Part shown: in pieces, positions 12,636-18,769 of the stretch | Layout of the letters: each line of letters opens with the position of its first letter | Numbering within the stretch: the first letter of the stretch is position 1 | DNA from: a virus | Length of the DNA: 26,358 bases | Virus record (IMG/VR): IMGVR_UViG_3300031673_000414 | Location: 1-26,358 of that record | Reading direction: 5' to 3' (one strand) | The notes under the pieces: generated by a model | Databases searched by the model: none | The model's input: only the letters and a program-made list of their open reading frames with translations | Told to the model about the DNA's origin: nothing | Position numbers and translations under genes: made by a program

Positions 12636-12920
12636 ATGGTAGAAATGGTTGATTTGAACTTTTTGAGACGCGGTATTGAGGAAGGCGATTTTGACGATGC
12701 TACATGTGCGGGCCTGCTGGATGTACTGGCCGAGGTCGAGCACCTGCGGGCAGACCTTGGATTGGAGAAGGCACGGAAAGACGCGACTGTGCGCTATTCA
12801 ATATCCCTGGATGCTATCCAGGATGCTGACATTGTGCGGTGGATAACTGTGGCAGGAGCGCAAGAAGAGCTTGCTATCATGGCAAAGCGCGAGGGGCCTA
12901 TGCGCAAGGGGAAGAAATGA
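12636..12920 (+). CDS. Chimeric small protein carrying an RHH-gene fragment, 94 aa
   Basis: The start at 12636 is chosen because AAGGGGG lies 5 nt upstream; ATGs at 12621 and 12645 are alternatives in the same frame. Residues 1-49 are an acidic unknown helical segment (FLRRGIEEGDFDDATCAGLL). The next 20 residues (TVRYSISLDAIQDADIVRWI) are identical, down to every base, to the N-terminus of the RHH protein at 13916, after which the sequences part. It is therefore an RHH gene truncated after its strand and first helix, with a foreign N-terminus. It might still bind the RHH protein as a mixed dimer. Stop overlaps the actin-like gene (ATGA). Confidence 0.65.
   Translation: MVEMVDLNFLRRGIEEGDFDDATCAGLLDVLAEVEHLRADLGLEKARKDATVRYSISLDAIQDADIVRWITVAGAQEELAIMAKREGPMRKGKK
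12786..12845 (+). repeat. 60-bp perfect direct repeat, copy 1
   Basis: Identical over 60 bp to 13922-13981. It is in the same reading frame in both genes. Together the copies bracket the actin-like gene at an offset of 1136 bp. Confidence 0.95.
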
Positions 12921-13912
12921 ATTTGACAGCAGTTGATATCGGTTACAACTTCGTCAAGGCGCTTTCGGCTAACGGTCGGCAGGCGTATTTCCCTTCTGTG
13001 GTAGGTACGCCAGTTCGTGAAACCTTCTCGCTTTCCACTGCCAAGAGAGCCAAGCAGGTGATTGAATTGCCTAACAGCGCATCATGGCCAGTGGGTGAAA
13101 CTGCACTCCAACAGTCGGCCTATGTCACGGGCCGGCGCGATCCAGGCTGGGTACTCTCTCAGCAATGGGACATCCTCTTGTGTGCTGCTTTGTCAGAGTT
13201 GCATCAAGCGAGCGTGGAAACGTGCATTGTCACAGGTCTACCACTTGAGGACTGGCAATCGTGGGCTGAGAAGTTGCGCAAGCACCTCGTGAGTGATTGG
13301 AAGTTTCGACGCAACGGGGGGAACTGGCAAACCATCACAGTCAAAGAGGCTTTTGTCATTACTCAGCCATATGGGTCTTTGCTCAATATGGCTATGAGCG
13401 ATTGCGGTAAGATCCTCACGAATGCCTATAGCACAGGGATGGTCGGCATAGTAGACATCGGCGGGAACACTCTCAACCTCTTAGTGGCTGACTGTCTACA
13501 AGAAATCGGCCAATGGACTACCGGTGATGGGTTAGGCTTGCTCAAAGCACTTGACGCAACTGCTAAGAGCATTCACATTGAGCATCCTGGCATCAATCCC
13601 AAAACCCACGAAGTTGCGCAATGGCTTGCAACTGGCAAGTTTCCCTATGGTAGTGATGGCCTCGATATTATGCCTTTTGCACGTCCACACCTGGAGCCAC
13701 TTATCGAGATGATTCTAAACCGCCTCAGTGAAGCATGGCCAGAGCCAGGGCGGTATAGTGCGGTCCTTCTAACCGGTGGCGGGGCGCTGGCGCTCGGGCC
13801 AGTTCTAAAAGAGAGAATGAAAGGAGTTTATCCCAAAGTAGAAATTGCAAATGATGCGCAGTTCGCCAACGTGAGGGGATACTTGAAACTGGCACGCGAT
13901 ATGTGGGGGTAG
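12917..13912 (+). CDS. Actin-like ParM-type filament protein
   Basis: 331 aa. Phosphate-1 loop VDIGYNFVK (near residue 6), phosphate-2 VDIGGNTLNLLV (D180), and adenosine motif LLTGGGAL (T286, G287-289): the hallmark set of the actin/Hsp70 ATPase fold, closest in layout to ParM/StbA and archaeal-type ALPs. Known: ParM filaments push sister plasmids apart when bound to a ParR-centromere complex. Inference: the RHH protein encoded 3 nt downstream is the ParR partner. The start at 12917 overlaps the upstream stop by ATGA. The gene lies exactly between two 60-bp perfect repeats. In a phage genome this points to plasmid-like maintenance, although a cytoskeletal role during infection is possible. 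Confidence 0.85.
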   Translation: MNLTAVDIGYNFVKALSANGRQAYFPSVVGTPVRETFSLSTAKRAKQVIELPNSASWPVGETALQQSAYVTGRRDPGWVLSQQWDILLCAALSELHQASVETCIVTGLPLEDWQSWAEKLRKHLVSDWKFRRNGGNWQTITVKEAFVITQPYGSLLNMAMSDCGKILTNAYSTGMVGIVDIGGNTLNLLVADCLQEIGQWTTGDGLGLLKALDATAKSIHIEHPGINPKTHEVAQWLATGKFPYGSDGLDIMPFARPHLEPLIEMILNRLSEAWPEPGRYSAVLLTGGGALALGPVLKERMKGVYPKVEIANDAQFANVRGYLKLARDMWG

Positions 13913-13915
13913 ACA

Positions 13916-14215
13916 ATGCCAACTGTGCGCTATTCAATATCCCTGGATGCTATCCAGGATGCTGACATTGTGCGGTGGATAGAGGCGCAATCAAAAAGAG
14001 GCGCATCTGAGGCGATACGACAGGCGATACGAGCATACATTAGTCAGCCGACGATGGGCGACTTAGAGGAAAAACTAGATAATTTGTTTAACTTGATTCG
14101 TGGCTTGCGAGTGGTAGAGGCACAGACAGAAGAGCCACAAACAGAAGGTGACGAACCATCAGCAGCGAGACGCGGGCTGGAAGCGATGAAAAGGAAGTTT
14201 AGTGAAAATGTCTGA
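13916..14215 (+). CDS. Ribbon-helix-helix DNA-binding protein, ParR-like
   Basis: 99 aa. Residues 1-45 show an RHH layout: strand TVRYSISL, helix A DADIVRWIEAQSKR, turn GAS, helix B EAIRQAIRAYI. A linking helix (LEEKLDNLFNLIRGL) and an acidic, unstructured tail follow, ending in a basic helix. Known: ParR proteins use an RHH head to bind centromere repeats and a flexible tail to contact ParM. Being directly behind an actin-like gene supports that assignment, and it probably also represses the promoter at 12568. Overlaps the membrane protein gene by 14 nt. The first codons coincide with repeat copy 2. Confidence 0.75.
   Translation: MPTVRYSISLDAIQDADIVRWIEAQSKRGASEAIRQAIRAYISQPTMGDLEEKLDNLFNLIRGLRVVEAQTEEPQTEGDEPSAARRGLEAMKRKFSENV
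13922..13981 (+). repeat. 60-bp perfect direct repeat, copy 2
   Basis: Identical to 12786-12845. It encodes the strand and start of helix A of the RHH protein. Confidence 0.95.
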
Positions 14216-15371
14216 CGAGTTGCTAATAGAACGTAAGCCTTATACACCTGTCCAGGTAGAAGAAAAGCGCGAGGCTGGCCGGTCGCTTGACGTTGATGTA
14301 CCTCGGATGCAAGCAAACATTGTTTCGGTAGCAGCGGCGCGCATTCTGGCATCTATCATTTTGGCAATTGTAACTTTTGGGCCAATGGTGTTCTGGGGTA
14401 TTGCATTTGCCATTGGACTAACTACCTTTATCTGGTATATGGTACAAGCGCGCAAGTGGGTGGACGTGGATGCAAATGGCACCGAGCACAATTGCCTTGA
14501 CTTAGGCGCTATGGTACGTGGCGCGTTTCTTACCATGTTTGTGGCATTTTTGGCTTGGTGCTTGTGGCGCGTAGCATCATTCATGTTGCCATCAGTGTCC
14601 GTCAAGGCAGAGAAACTCATTGAGTTTGCAAGCACGGTGACCATCTTCGTCAAGGCAGCGATCGCGCTGGTGCTTGTGGTGATAGCTCTTTGTATTACTC
14701 TTGGCAAGAAATCGAGCCGACTATGGACTATCCTCTTAGGCATTGGCTTAATTCTAGCGTTGGCGCTCATATATGCTACTTTTAGCGAAGGGGATGCAAA
14801 GATACTGGCCGGGATGCTCAAATATACCCGTGGTATCCTGGCGCTGGGGGCCTTGCTTTTTCTGGTCTACTCCATTTTCAATTACGTGCACCTCGAGCTA
14901 GCCTTCGGCCAGGAACTCGCGTATCGTTCGCCACTGTTTGAACAACACTTCTTTGAGAAGTTCTTTGACTGGCTCTTTGGCTGGCTCTATCGAGGCAAAC
15001 CGGTGCCAGAGGGTTATAAACCTCCGCCAGTAGTTGAGGAAGTGCTTGTTGACTTCACCGAGCGCGGGGATAATGGTGGCACACCTAGAAACATCCGGCG
15101 CGGGGTGTTACTCAGTGGTTCTAGGGCTGGTGAAAAGGCGCGTCAAGTTGCGCGTATCATCATCGGCGGTGGTCAGTTTTCCGAGCCGATGCTAGTGACA
15201 GAGGGACCACTTAACCGGTCAGAACTTGAGGAGATGCGAGAGGGTTTGGAGATATCTGGATATGGTAAGTGGCGCGATCCTGACAATCACAATCTCGGCT
15301 TTGAAATTACAGCACGGGGCATGGCAGTTTTTCGTGTTCTTGCATCAGGGAATGGGCATGAAAGTGTATAA
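14202..15371 (+). CDS. Six-span membrane protein with soluble C-terminal domain
   Basis: 389 aa from GTG 14202 (AAGGAAG just upstream); ATG 14208 is an equally good start. Hydrophobic spans at about 44-60, 62-81, 105-128, 150-168, 174-194 and 208-228. The cytoplasmic tail from about 245 ends in a segment (LNRSELEEMREGLEISGYGKW, then GFEITARGMAVFRVL) that resembles a winged helix. The N-terminus is charged and cytoplasmic. Placed behind the actin/RHH pair, it might anchor DNA or filaments at the membrane. That is speculation based on position. No transport motif is seen. Confidence 0.75.
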   Translation: MKMSDELLIERKPYTPVQVEEKREAGRSLDVDVPRMQANIVSVAAARILASIILAIVTFGPMVFWGIAFAIGLTTFIWYMVQARKWVDVDANGTEHNCLDLGAMVRGAFLTMFVAFLAWCLWRVASFMLPSVSVKAEKLIEFASTVTIFVKAAIALVLVVIALCITLGKKSSRLWTILLGIGLILALALIYATFSEGDAKILAGMLKYTRGILALGALLFLVYSIFNYVHLELAFGQELAYRSPLFEQHFFEKFFDWLFGWLYRGKPVPEGYKPPPVVEEVLVDFTERGDNGGTPRNIRRGVLLSGSRAGEKARQVARIIIGGGQFSEPMLVTEGPLNRSELEEMREGLEISGYGKWRDPDNHNLGFEITARGMAVFRVLASGNGHESV

Positions 15372-15372
15372 G

Positions 15373-15396
15373 GTTCGTTCGTTCGTTCGTTCGTTC
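15373..15396 (+). repeat. GTTC tetranucleotide repeat, six copies
   Basis: Six uninterrupted GTTC units begin 1 nt after the stop of the membrane protein. Such tracts can slip during replication. Because it lies outside the frame, length change would not switch that protein. Confidence 0.9.
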
Positions 15397-15543
15397 GCTT
15401 CAAGAGGCTAAGGAAGGGACAGCAGCCAGGAATAGGGTAGGGGGATAAGATAATCGAGATTCGACCGCGTCGATTGCAAGGGCGGGAGATTATTGACTTG
15501 TGAGATGAGCAATGAAAAGAGGGAGCAACAAGGGGGATGCTAA

Positions 15544-15828
15544 ATGAAACCGAAAGACAATCTCGAGCACTGGGGCAACGTGATCAGCGCGGCCAATGAG
15601 CAAGCAGGACTTCCGCCTGTATCGCGCGGCATTGAATTACTGGACGGTCGGACGGCATTTGATGCAGTCATGCCTGAATCCGGGTTCGCCCAGAGGCTAG
15701 CGGGAGCGTTGGGTGTCCCGCATGTGCGCGTTATCCTGCGCGTAGAGGTGCCACCTGTAGAGCAAAAGGCCAAAAAACACGTTTTCATGGTCGTGGGGGG
15801 CGTTCCATGCGTGTGGGCGAAAAAGTAA
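15544..15828 (+). CDS. Hypothetical protein, 94 aa
   Basis: A GGGGG ribosome site precedes ATG 15544. Soluble alpha/beta protein, with a helical N-terminus (DNLEHWGNVISAANEQAGL) and strands VRVILRVEV and HVFMVVGGVP at the end. No recognised family. The 170 bp before it hold the GTTC tract and a short AATCGA/TCGATT dyad near 15453-15476, and no evident promoter. Confidence 0.65.
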   Translation: MKPKDNLEHWGNVISAANEQAGLPPVSRGIELLDGRTAFDAVMPESGFAQRLAGALGVPHVRVILRVEVPPVEQKAKKHVFMVVGGVPCVWAKK

Positions 15829-15861
15829 GTTGAGGTGGGTAGAAGGGCAGAAGGAAGGGGC

Positions 15862-16122
15862 ATGACTGATAAACTGACACGGGTAGAAATGGCCGCGCGT
15901 CTTGGCTGGTGGTTAGCTCACGGTGATGGAGTGACCATTGACCAGGTGGCCGGTGCACTCTACAACCTCAGTCAAGAGGAGTTTAAACGCCTAGATCGCC
16001 AGACCCGAAAAGACAGGCGACGGAAAGCTAAACATCTACTGCAGCAGGTTAGTAGGGTGTTGCCTATCGTTGACGAAGACGGGATATGGCAGGCATTTGA
16101 GGCAATCTCACCCGCTTTGTAA
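15862..16122 (+). CDS. Small basic protein with possible HTH, 86 aa
   Basis: ATG 15862 follows GAAGGAAGGGG; the frame opens earlier with GTG at 15835 but lacks a site there. Residues 6-40 (VEMAARLGWWLAHGDGVTIDQVAGALY) can fold as helix-turn-helix. A basic helix (DRQTRKDRRRKAKHLLQQV) follows, consistent with DNA contact. A regulator acting at the promoter 30 bp beyond its stop is possible but unproven. Confidence 0.6.
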   Translation: MTDKLTRVEMAARLGWWLAHGDGVTIDQVAGALYNLSQEEFKRLDRQTRKDRRRKAKHLLQQVSRVLPIVDEDGIWQAFEAISPAL

Positions 16123-16151
16123 AACTTCCCCAAAAGTGCAAAGTGAAAGTA

Positions 16152-16180
16152 TTGACAAGTCATTAGAAATGTGGTATAAT
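16152..16180 (+). promoter_or_regulatory. Second perfect sigma-70 consensus promoter
   Basis: TTGACA (16152-16157), 17-bp spacer, TATAAT (16175-16180). It lies in the gap after 16122; the transcript start is predicted near 16187, just ahead of ATG 16220. It would drive the small genes that precede the lysis cassette. Confidence 0.85.
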
Positions 16181-16219
16181 CTAACTAGATTTGAGGAATT
16201 GAGTGAGAAGGAGCGAGAG

Positions 16220-16474
16220 ATGGATAAGGCAGGGATGGCAAAAATCGCAGAGATGATAAGACAGGGGAAAACGGCGGCAGACCTGGGGCCAGTTATTCTC
16301 CCCACCCCCGCGCAGATGGTGGCACGGATGAGTGATAGCCGAGTGCGCGAGATCTTCGCGCAGGAAATCTGGGAGCAGGGTGACGAAGTAGCACGGGCGG
16401 CCTGCCTGGCGGAGTTTGACAAGCGCTTCGGCCTGGAGAACTGGCCGACGCACATTAGCCAAAGCTTGAGGTGA
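16220..16474 (+). CDS. Small hypothetical protein, 84 aa
   Basis: AAGGAG lies 9 nt before ATG 16220, and this ATG follows the promoter at 16152-16180. An upstream extension of the frame to 16070 would cross the promoter and is not accepted. Mostly helical, with AKIAEMIRQGKTAADLG and an acidic middle. First gene of a new transcript. Function unknown. Confidence 0.65.
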   Translation: MDKAGMAKIAEMIRQGKTAADLGPVILPTPAQMVARMSDSRVREIFAQEIWEQGDEVARAACLAEFDKRFGLENWPTHISQSLR

Positions 16475-16477
16475 GCG

Positions 16478-16780
16478 ATGGTTAGAGATCGTCGGAAGAT
16501 GAGTCACGAGGAGAGTTTCAATGCAATTATCGTTAATTTGGTGTGTCATCGGGTTGACGATGACCGTCTAGAGGACTTATACGAGGTCGTGCTAAAACAG
16601 GTGCGGCGCTTCCTGGTGGATCATGAGTTTACCTGGACTACAATAGAGATTCGCGGGCCATTCTACCACGAGCAGCCCGGTAGCGAGAATATCATTTTCT
16701 ACGAGGCCCATCTCGGGAGTCCCAACGGTCAATGCTTTGAGGCCAAGGACGAGTTGCAGTTAGTGGACTGGTGGAACTGA
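16478..16780 (+). CDS. Hypothetical protein, 100 aa
   Basis: A weak site (GGTGAG) precedes ATG 16478; ATG 16499 is an alternative. Mixed alpha/beta protein with an acidic centre (VDDDRLEDLYEVVLKQV) and aromatic strands (FYHEQPGSENIIFYEAHLG). The stop overlaps the next start (TGATGA). No family recognised. Confidence 0.65.
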   Translation: MVRDRRKMSHEESFNAIIVNLVCHRVDDDRLEDLYEVVLKQVRRFLVDHEFTWTTIEIRGPFYHEQPGSENIIFYEAHLGSPNGQCFEAKDELQLVDWWN

Positions 16781-17025
16781 TGACAGGTACAAAAGGTCAT
16801 TCGGGCGGTGCCCGTCAAGGCGCTGGTCGGCCTGCTGAGGCTTTGAGAATTGGCCGGCGCTTTACCATCAAGGCTGGTGAGACTGTCTTGGTGCATGAAT
16901 TTTGCCAGGATGGTATCGAGGCTGGCAAACTGGCAACCGTTCGCCTCGAAGGACGCGGGCGGAATCGGCAAATTGTGCTCCTGTACGAAGATGGGAGCGG
17001 TATAAGAATCGGATTGTATAGCTAA
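16780..17025 (+). CDS. Small protein with GGARQGAGRP motif, 81 aa
   Basis: Starts within the overlap with the previous stop. The N-terminus MTGTKGHSGGARQGAGRP is a recurrent phage motif, also found at the head of many small terminase subunits, probably a nucleic-acid-binding tail. The rest is a small beta-barrel-like segment (ETVLVHEF, LATVRLEGRGRNRQIVLLYEDG). Its position away from the packaging genes argues against a terminase role. Confidence 0.65.
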   Translation: MTGTKGHSGGARQGAGRPAEALRIGRRFTIKAGETVLVHEFCQDGIEAGKLATVRLEGRGRNRQIVLLYEDGSGIRIGLYS

Positions 17026-17057
17026 TGAGGGCTGCGGCTCTAACGCAGAGGAGAACC

Positions 17058-17243
17058 GTGTCCAAGATTGGAGAGCGAGTTGCCAAGAGTGGCAGGACAG
17101 GAACTGTAATCAGCACCCACGGCGATGCTTCTGATTGCGAGTACGATGAAGATCGCCCTAACCAGTACGGTGACTGCGTCGTCAAGTGGGATAGCGGCGA
17201 GGAGTTGTATGAGTGGGCAGGTGAACTTAAACCTGCTGAATAG
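17058..17243 (+). CDS. Small SH3/KOW-like protein, 61 aa, GTG start
   Basis: AGAGGAGAA stands 2-3 nt before GTG 17058. ATG 17025 in the same frame has no ribosome site but touches the previous stop, so it remains possible. The content (IGERVAKSGRTGTVIS, CVVKWDSGEELYEW) is the short beta-barrel pattern of KOW/SH3 domains, where G-x-x-G-x-V strands wrap a core. Last gene before a strong terminator. Confidence 0.6.
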   Translation: MSKIGERVAKSGRTGTVISTHGDASDCEYDEDRPNQYGDCVVKWDSGEELYEWAGELKPAE

Positions 17244-17295
17244 CCAATACGAGAAAGGAGGCCCCACTGCCACCCGTGCCAGGGAAAGCCTGGAT

Positions 17296-17323
17296 ACTCC
17301 ACCCTAAAAAGGTGGAGTTTTTC
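17296..17323 (+). terminator. Intrinsic terminator after early/middle gene block
   Basis: ACTCCACC (17296-17303), 7-nt A-rich loop, GGTGGAGT (17311-17318), then TTTTCTTTT. A perfect 8-bp stem with U-tract ends the operon started at 16152. Confidence 0.9.
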
Positions 17324-17384
17324 TTTTCCCCCATTCCGTAATTCCTAAAAATTGTGTGTGGTGTAGAATTCTGCCACCCGTTCG

Positions 17385-17393
17385 TGCTATAAT
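17385..17393 (+). promoter_or_regulatory. Extended -10 promoter candidate
   Basis: TGCTATAAT matches the extended -10 element; no good -35 is seen 17 bp upstream. It is framed by the dyad CGTGC...GGCACG and lies between two terminators, so a transcript from it would be short. Moderate support. Confidence 0.45.
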
Positions 17394-17398
17394 GGCAC

Positions 17399-17467
17399 GA
17401 TAGGCACGGACGGGCAGACCGTGTTTTCAGCAGCAATCGAGGCTCACCCGTTCGTGGTGAGCTTTTT
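17399..17467 (+). ncRNA. Candidate short RNA ending at a terminator
   Basis: From the extended -10 above, a transcript of about 69 nt would contain hairpin CACGG/CCGTG (17405-17409, 17419-17423) and then the terminator hairpin 17442-17462. The terminator loop repeats CACCCGTTCGTG found upstream at 17375-17386. It could be a small RNA or an attenuated leader of the lysis operon. Confidence 0.35.
17442..17467 (+). terminator. Intrinsic terminator before lysis cassette
   Basis: GCTCACC (17442-17448), 7-nt loop, GGTGAGC (17456-17462), then TTTTT. Only 20 nt separate it from the next small start, so lysis genes need read-through. Confidence 0.85.
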
Positions 17468-17487
17468 CCGTTTTCTGAGGCTGAAAG

Positions 17488-17571
17488 ATGCAGGATAAGT
17501 GGGCTAGATTCTGGATTGATGTATTGGGGGCAGCCATGATTGTGCTGGCTGTCTATATTCTGGCAAAGTGA
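17488..17571 (+). CDS. Single-span membrane peptide, 27 aa
   Basis: ATG 17488 opens MQDKWARFWIDVLGAAMIVLAVYILAK: amphipathic start then one hydrophobic span. The upstream GAGG is weak. Being directly before the holin-like gene, it may be a lysis-associated peptide, but the short length leaves doubt about whether it is a gene. Confidence 0.4.
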   Translation: MQDKWARFWIDVLGAAMIVLAVYILAK

Positions 17572-17596
17572 TAGAGAATTTCCAATGGAGGATACA

Positions 17597-17785
17597 GTGA
17601 AAAAGTGGTATCTCAGCCTAACGCTTTGGTTCAATGTTCTGGCCCTGCTCGTCGCCGTGGCGGTTGGTTTTGGCTTCGGTGAGTTCACACCTGATCCCTG
17701 GGTAGTACCGGTTGCCGCTGGCATCATCGCTATCATCAACCTGATCCTGCGGGCATTCAAGACCAGCACGAAACTGACCGCGTAG
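17597..17785 (+). CDS. Holin-like protein, two spans, 62 aa
   Basis: GTG 17597 follows GGAGGA at 5-nt spacing; ATG 17585 is inside that site and less likely. MKKWYLSLTLWFNVLALLV begins span 1 and VVPVAAGIIAIINLILRAF is span 2, with a short loop and basic end: the layout of small phage holin-like proteins with the KKWYLS-LW start. Known: holins permeabilise the membrane at lysis. It is followed by XhlA-like and M23 genes, which supports the role. Confidence 0.7.
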   Translation: MKKWYLSLTLWFNVLALLVAVAVGFGFGEFTPDPWVVPVAAGIIAIINLILRAFKTSTKLTA

Positions 17786-17795
17786 GTACGAATCA

Positions 17796-18140
17796 GTGCC
17801 GCTATCGTCGTTACAGCAACAGACGCACGACCTAGTACTCCAAGTGCTTGGGAGTCTACAGGAGACCAACAAGCAACTGGTTATTCTCAATGGCCGCACG
17901 CGGCACTTGGAGGAGCGGGAAGAAGCACACTCTCAACATCTCGGCTGTCTTGATGAGCAAGTTACCAAGTTGCGTGAGGCGCGAGAGGCAGCCAAGGTCA
18001 AGGATGAGGTACACGACAAAGAACTTGACTGGACGCGCGGCAAACTCTGGACGGCGGCCATTGAGATAGCCAAGATTGGGGCGGGGGCCGGTGTTGGAGG
18101 TGGGATTGTGGCATTGGTCTTGAAGGGGCTAGAAAAATGA
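17796..18140 (+). CDS. XhlA-like lysis accessory protein, 114 aa, GTG start
   Basis: A long coiled coil (residues 5-70, with LNGRTRHLEEREEAHSQHL) followed by a C-terminal hydrophobic segment IGAGAGVGGGIVALVLKGL. This soluble-coil plus tail-anchor design is that of haemolysin XhlA and related proteins that act with holins. No strong ribosome site precedes GTG 17796; coupling to the holin-like gene is likely. The stop overlaps the M23 gene by ATGA. Family call is by architecture. Confidence 0.65.
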   Translation: MPLSSLQQQTHDLVLQVLGSLQETNKQLVILNGRTRHLEEREEAHSQHLGCLDEQVTKLREAREAAKVKDEVHDKELDWTRGKLWTAAIEIAKIGAGAGVGGGIVALVLKGLEK

Positions 18141-18769
18141 CCCTGAGTGCTGAGCAACGCCAACACCTGGCCGACATTCAGCAGGCCGCCTGGGAGGTCA
18201 ATCAATCTGTGGCGGCTATCTTGGCGGCTGAAGTCGTGCCCGTGCCATCGGCGGTGTGGGCATTCCCTGTCGGCACGGAGAAGTATCCGCCAGAAATGTG
18301 GTATTGTGCACAGTATCACAACCCAATCGGCGCGAACGGCCACACGGGCATTGACCTTAACCTAGATGTGAGTCCCTGGGGCGACATAGACAGAGGTATG
18401 CCAGTCTGCACCGTAGCTGATGGCGTAGTATATGTAACAGGCTATTCCACTTCCTATCTCGGCAGCATCATCATTCAATCCGAACATGATAACAAGCCGC
18501 TGTGGATACGCTATTGGCACCTGGCCGACGATGCTCAGTTTCGGCTTTGGAAAGCTAGTAATCGTGTCTTTGCTGGTGAATGTTTGGGACACATCGGCAA
18601 TTACAAATTGGGCGAGGGTGGCGACCATTGCCACTTGGACATGCGCGACCAGCCGTTTGAGCCACACTGGTGGTTTACATCCCATCCCGGCGGATGGCTT
18701 GATCCTGTGCCAATTCTGGAAGCGCATCTCGACCCGCTGATAGTCAAGGCAATGCTGAAGAGAAAATGA
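18137..18769 (+). CDS. M23 (LytM-type) metallopeptidase endolysin
   Basis: 210 aa. Zinc ligands H69-x3-D73 (HTGID) and H166 of HCH (164-166), with a further conserved H128 (YWHLA). Core strands VADGVVYVTGY and GSIIIQSE match M23. Known: M23 enzymes cut peptide cross-bridges in peptidoglycan. There is no signal peptide, so release through the holin is expected. The first 40 residues are a helical non-catalytic stretch. It overlaps the following glycosidase gene by ATGA. Confidence 0.9.
   Translation: MTLSAEQRQHLADIQQAAWEVNQSVAAILAAEVVPVPSAVWAFPVGTEKYPPEMWYCAQYHNPIGANGHTGIDLNLDVSPWGDIDRGMPVCTVADGVVYVTGYSTSYLGSIIIQSEHDNKPLWIRYWHLADDAQFRLWKASNRVFAGECLGHIGNYKLGEGGDHCHLDMRDQPFEPHWWFTSHPGGWLDPVPILEAHLDPLIVKAMLKRK

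Noticed and set aside
12917-12945. TTGACA inside the start of the actin-like gene as a promoter
   Set aside because: The possible -10 is at 15-bp spacing and weak; the operon already has a perfect promoter upstream.
14240-14821. 193-codon antisense frame opposite the membrane protein
   Set aside because: Opposite hydrophobic segments; no start signal; no known domain.
15505-15543. 12-codon frame MSNEKREQQGGC
   Set aside because: Too short, and it mainly covers the ribosome site of the next gene.
16780-17025. Small terminase subunit from the GGARQGAGRP motif
   Set aside because: The motif is shared by many phage proteins; a better candidate with HTH directly overlaps TerL at 20388.
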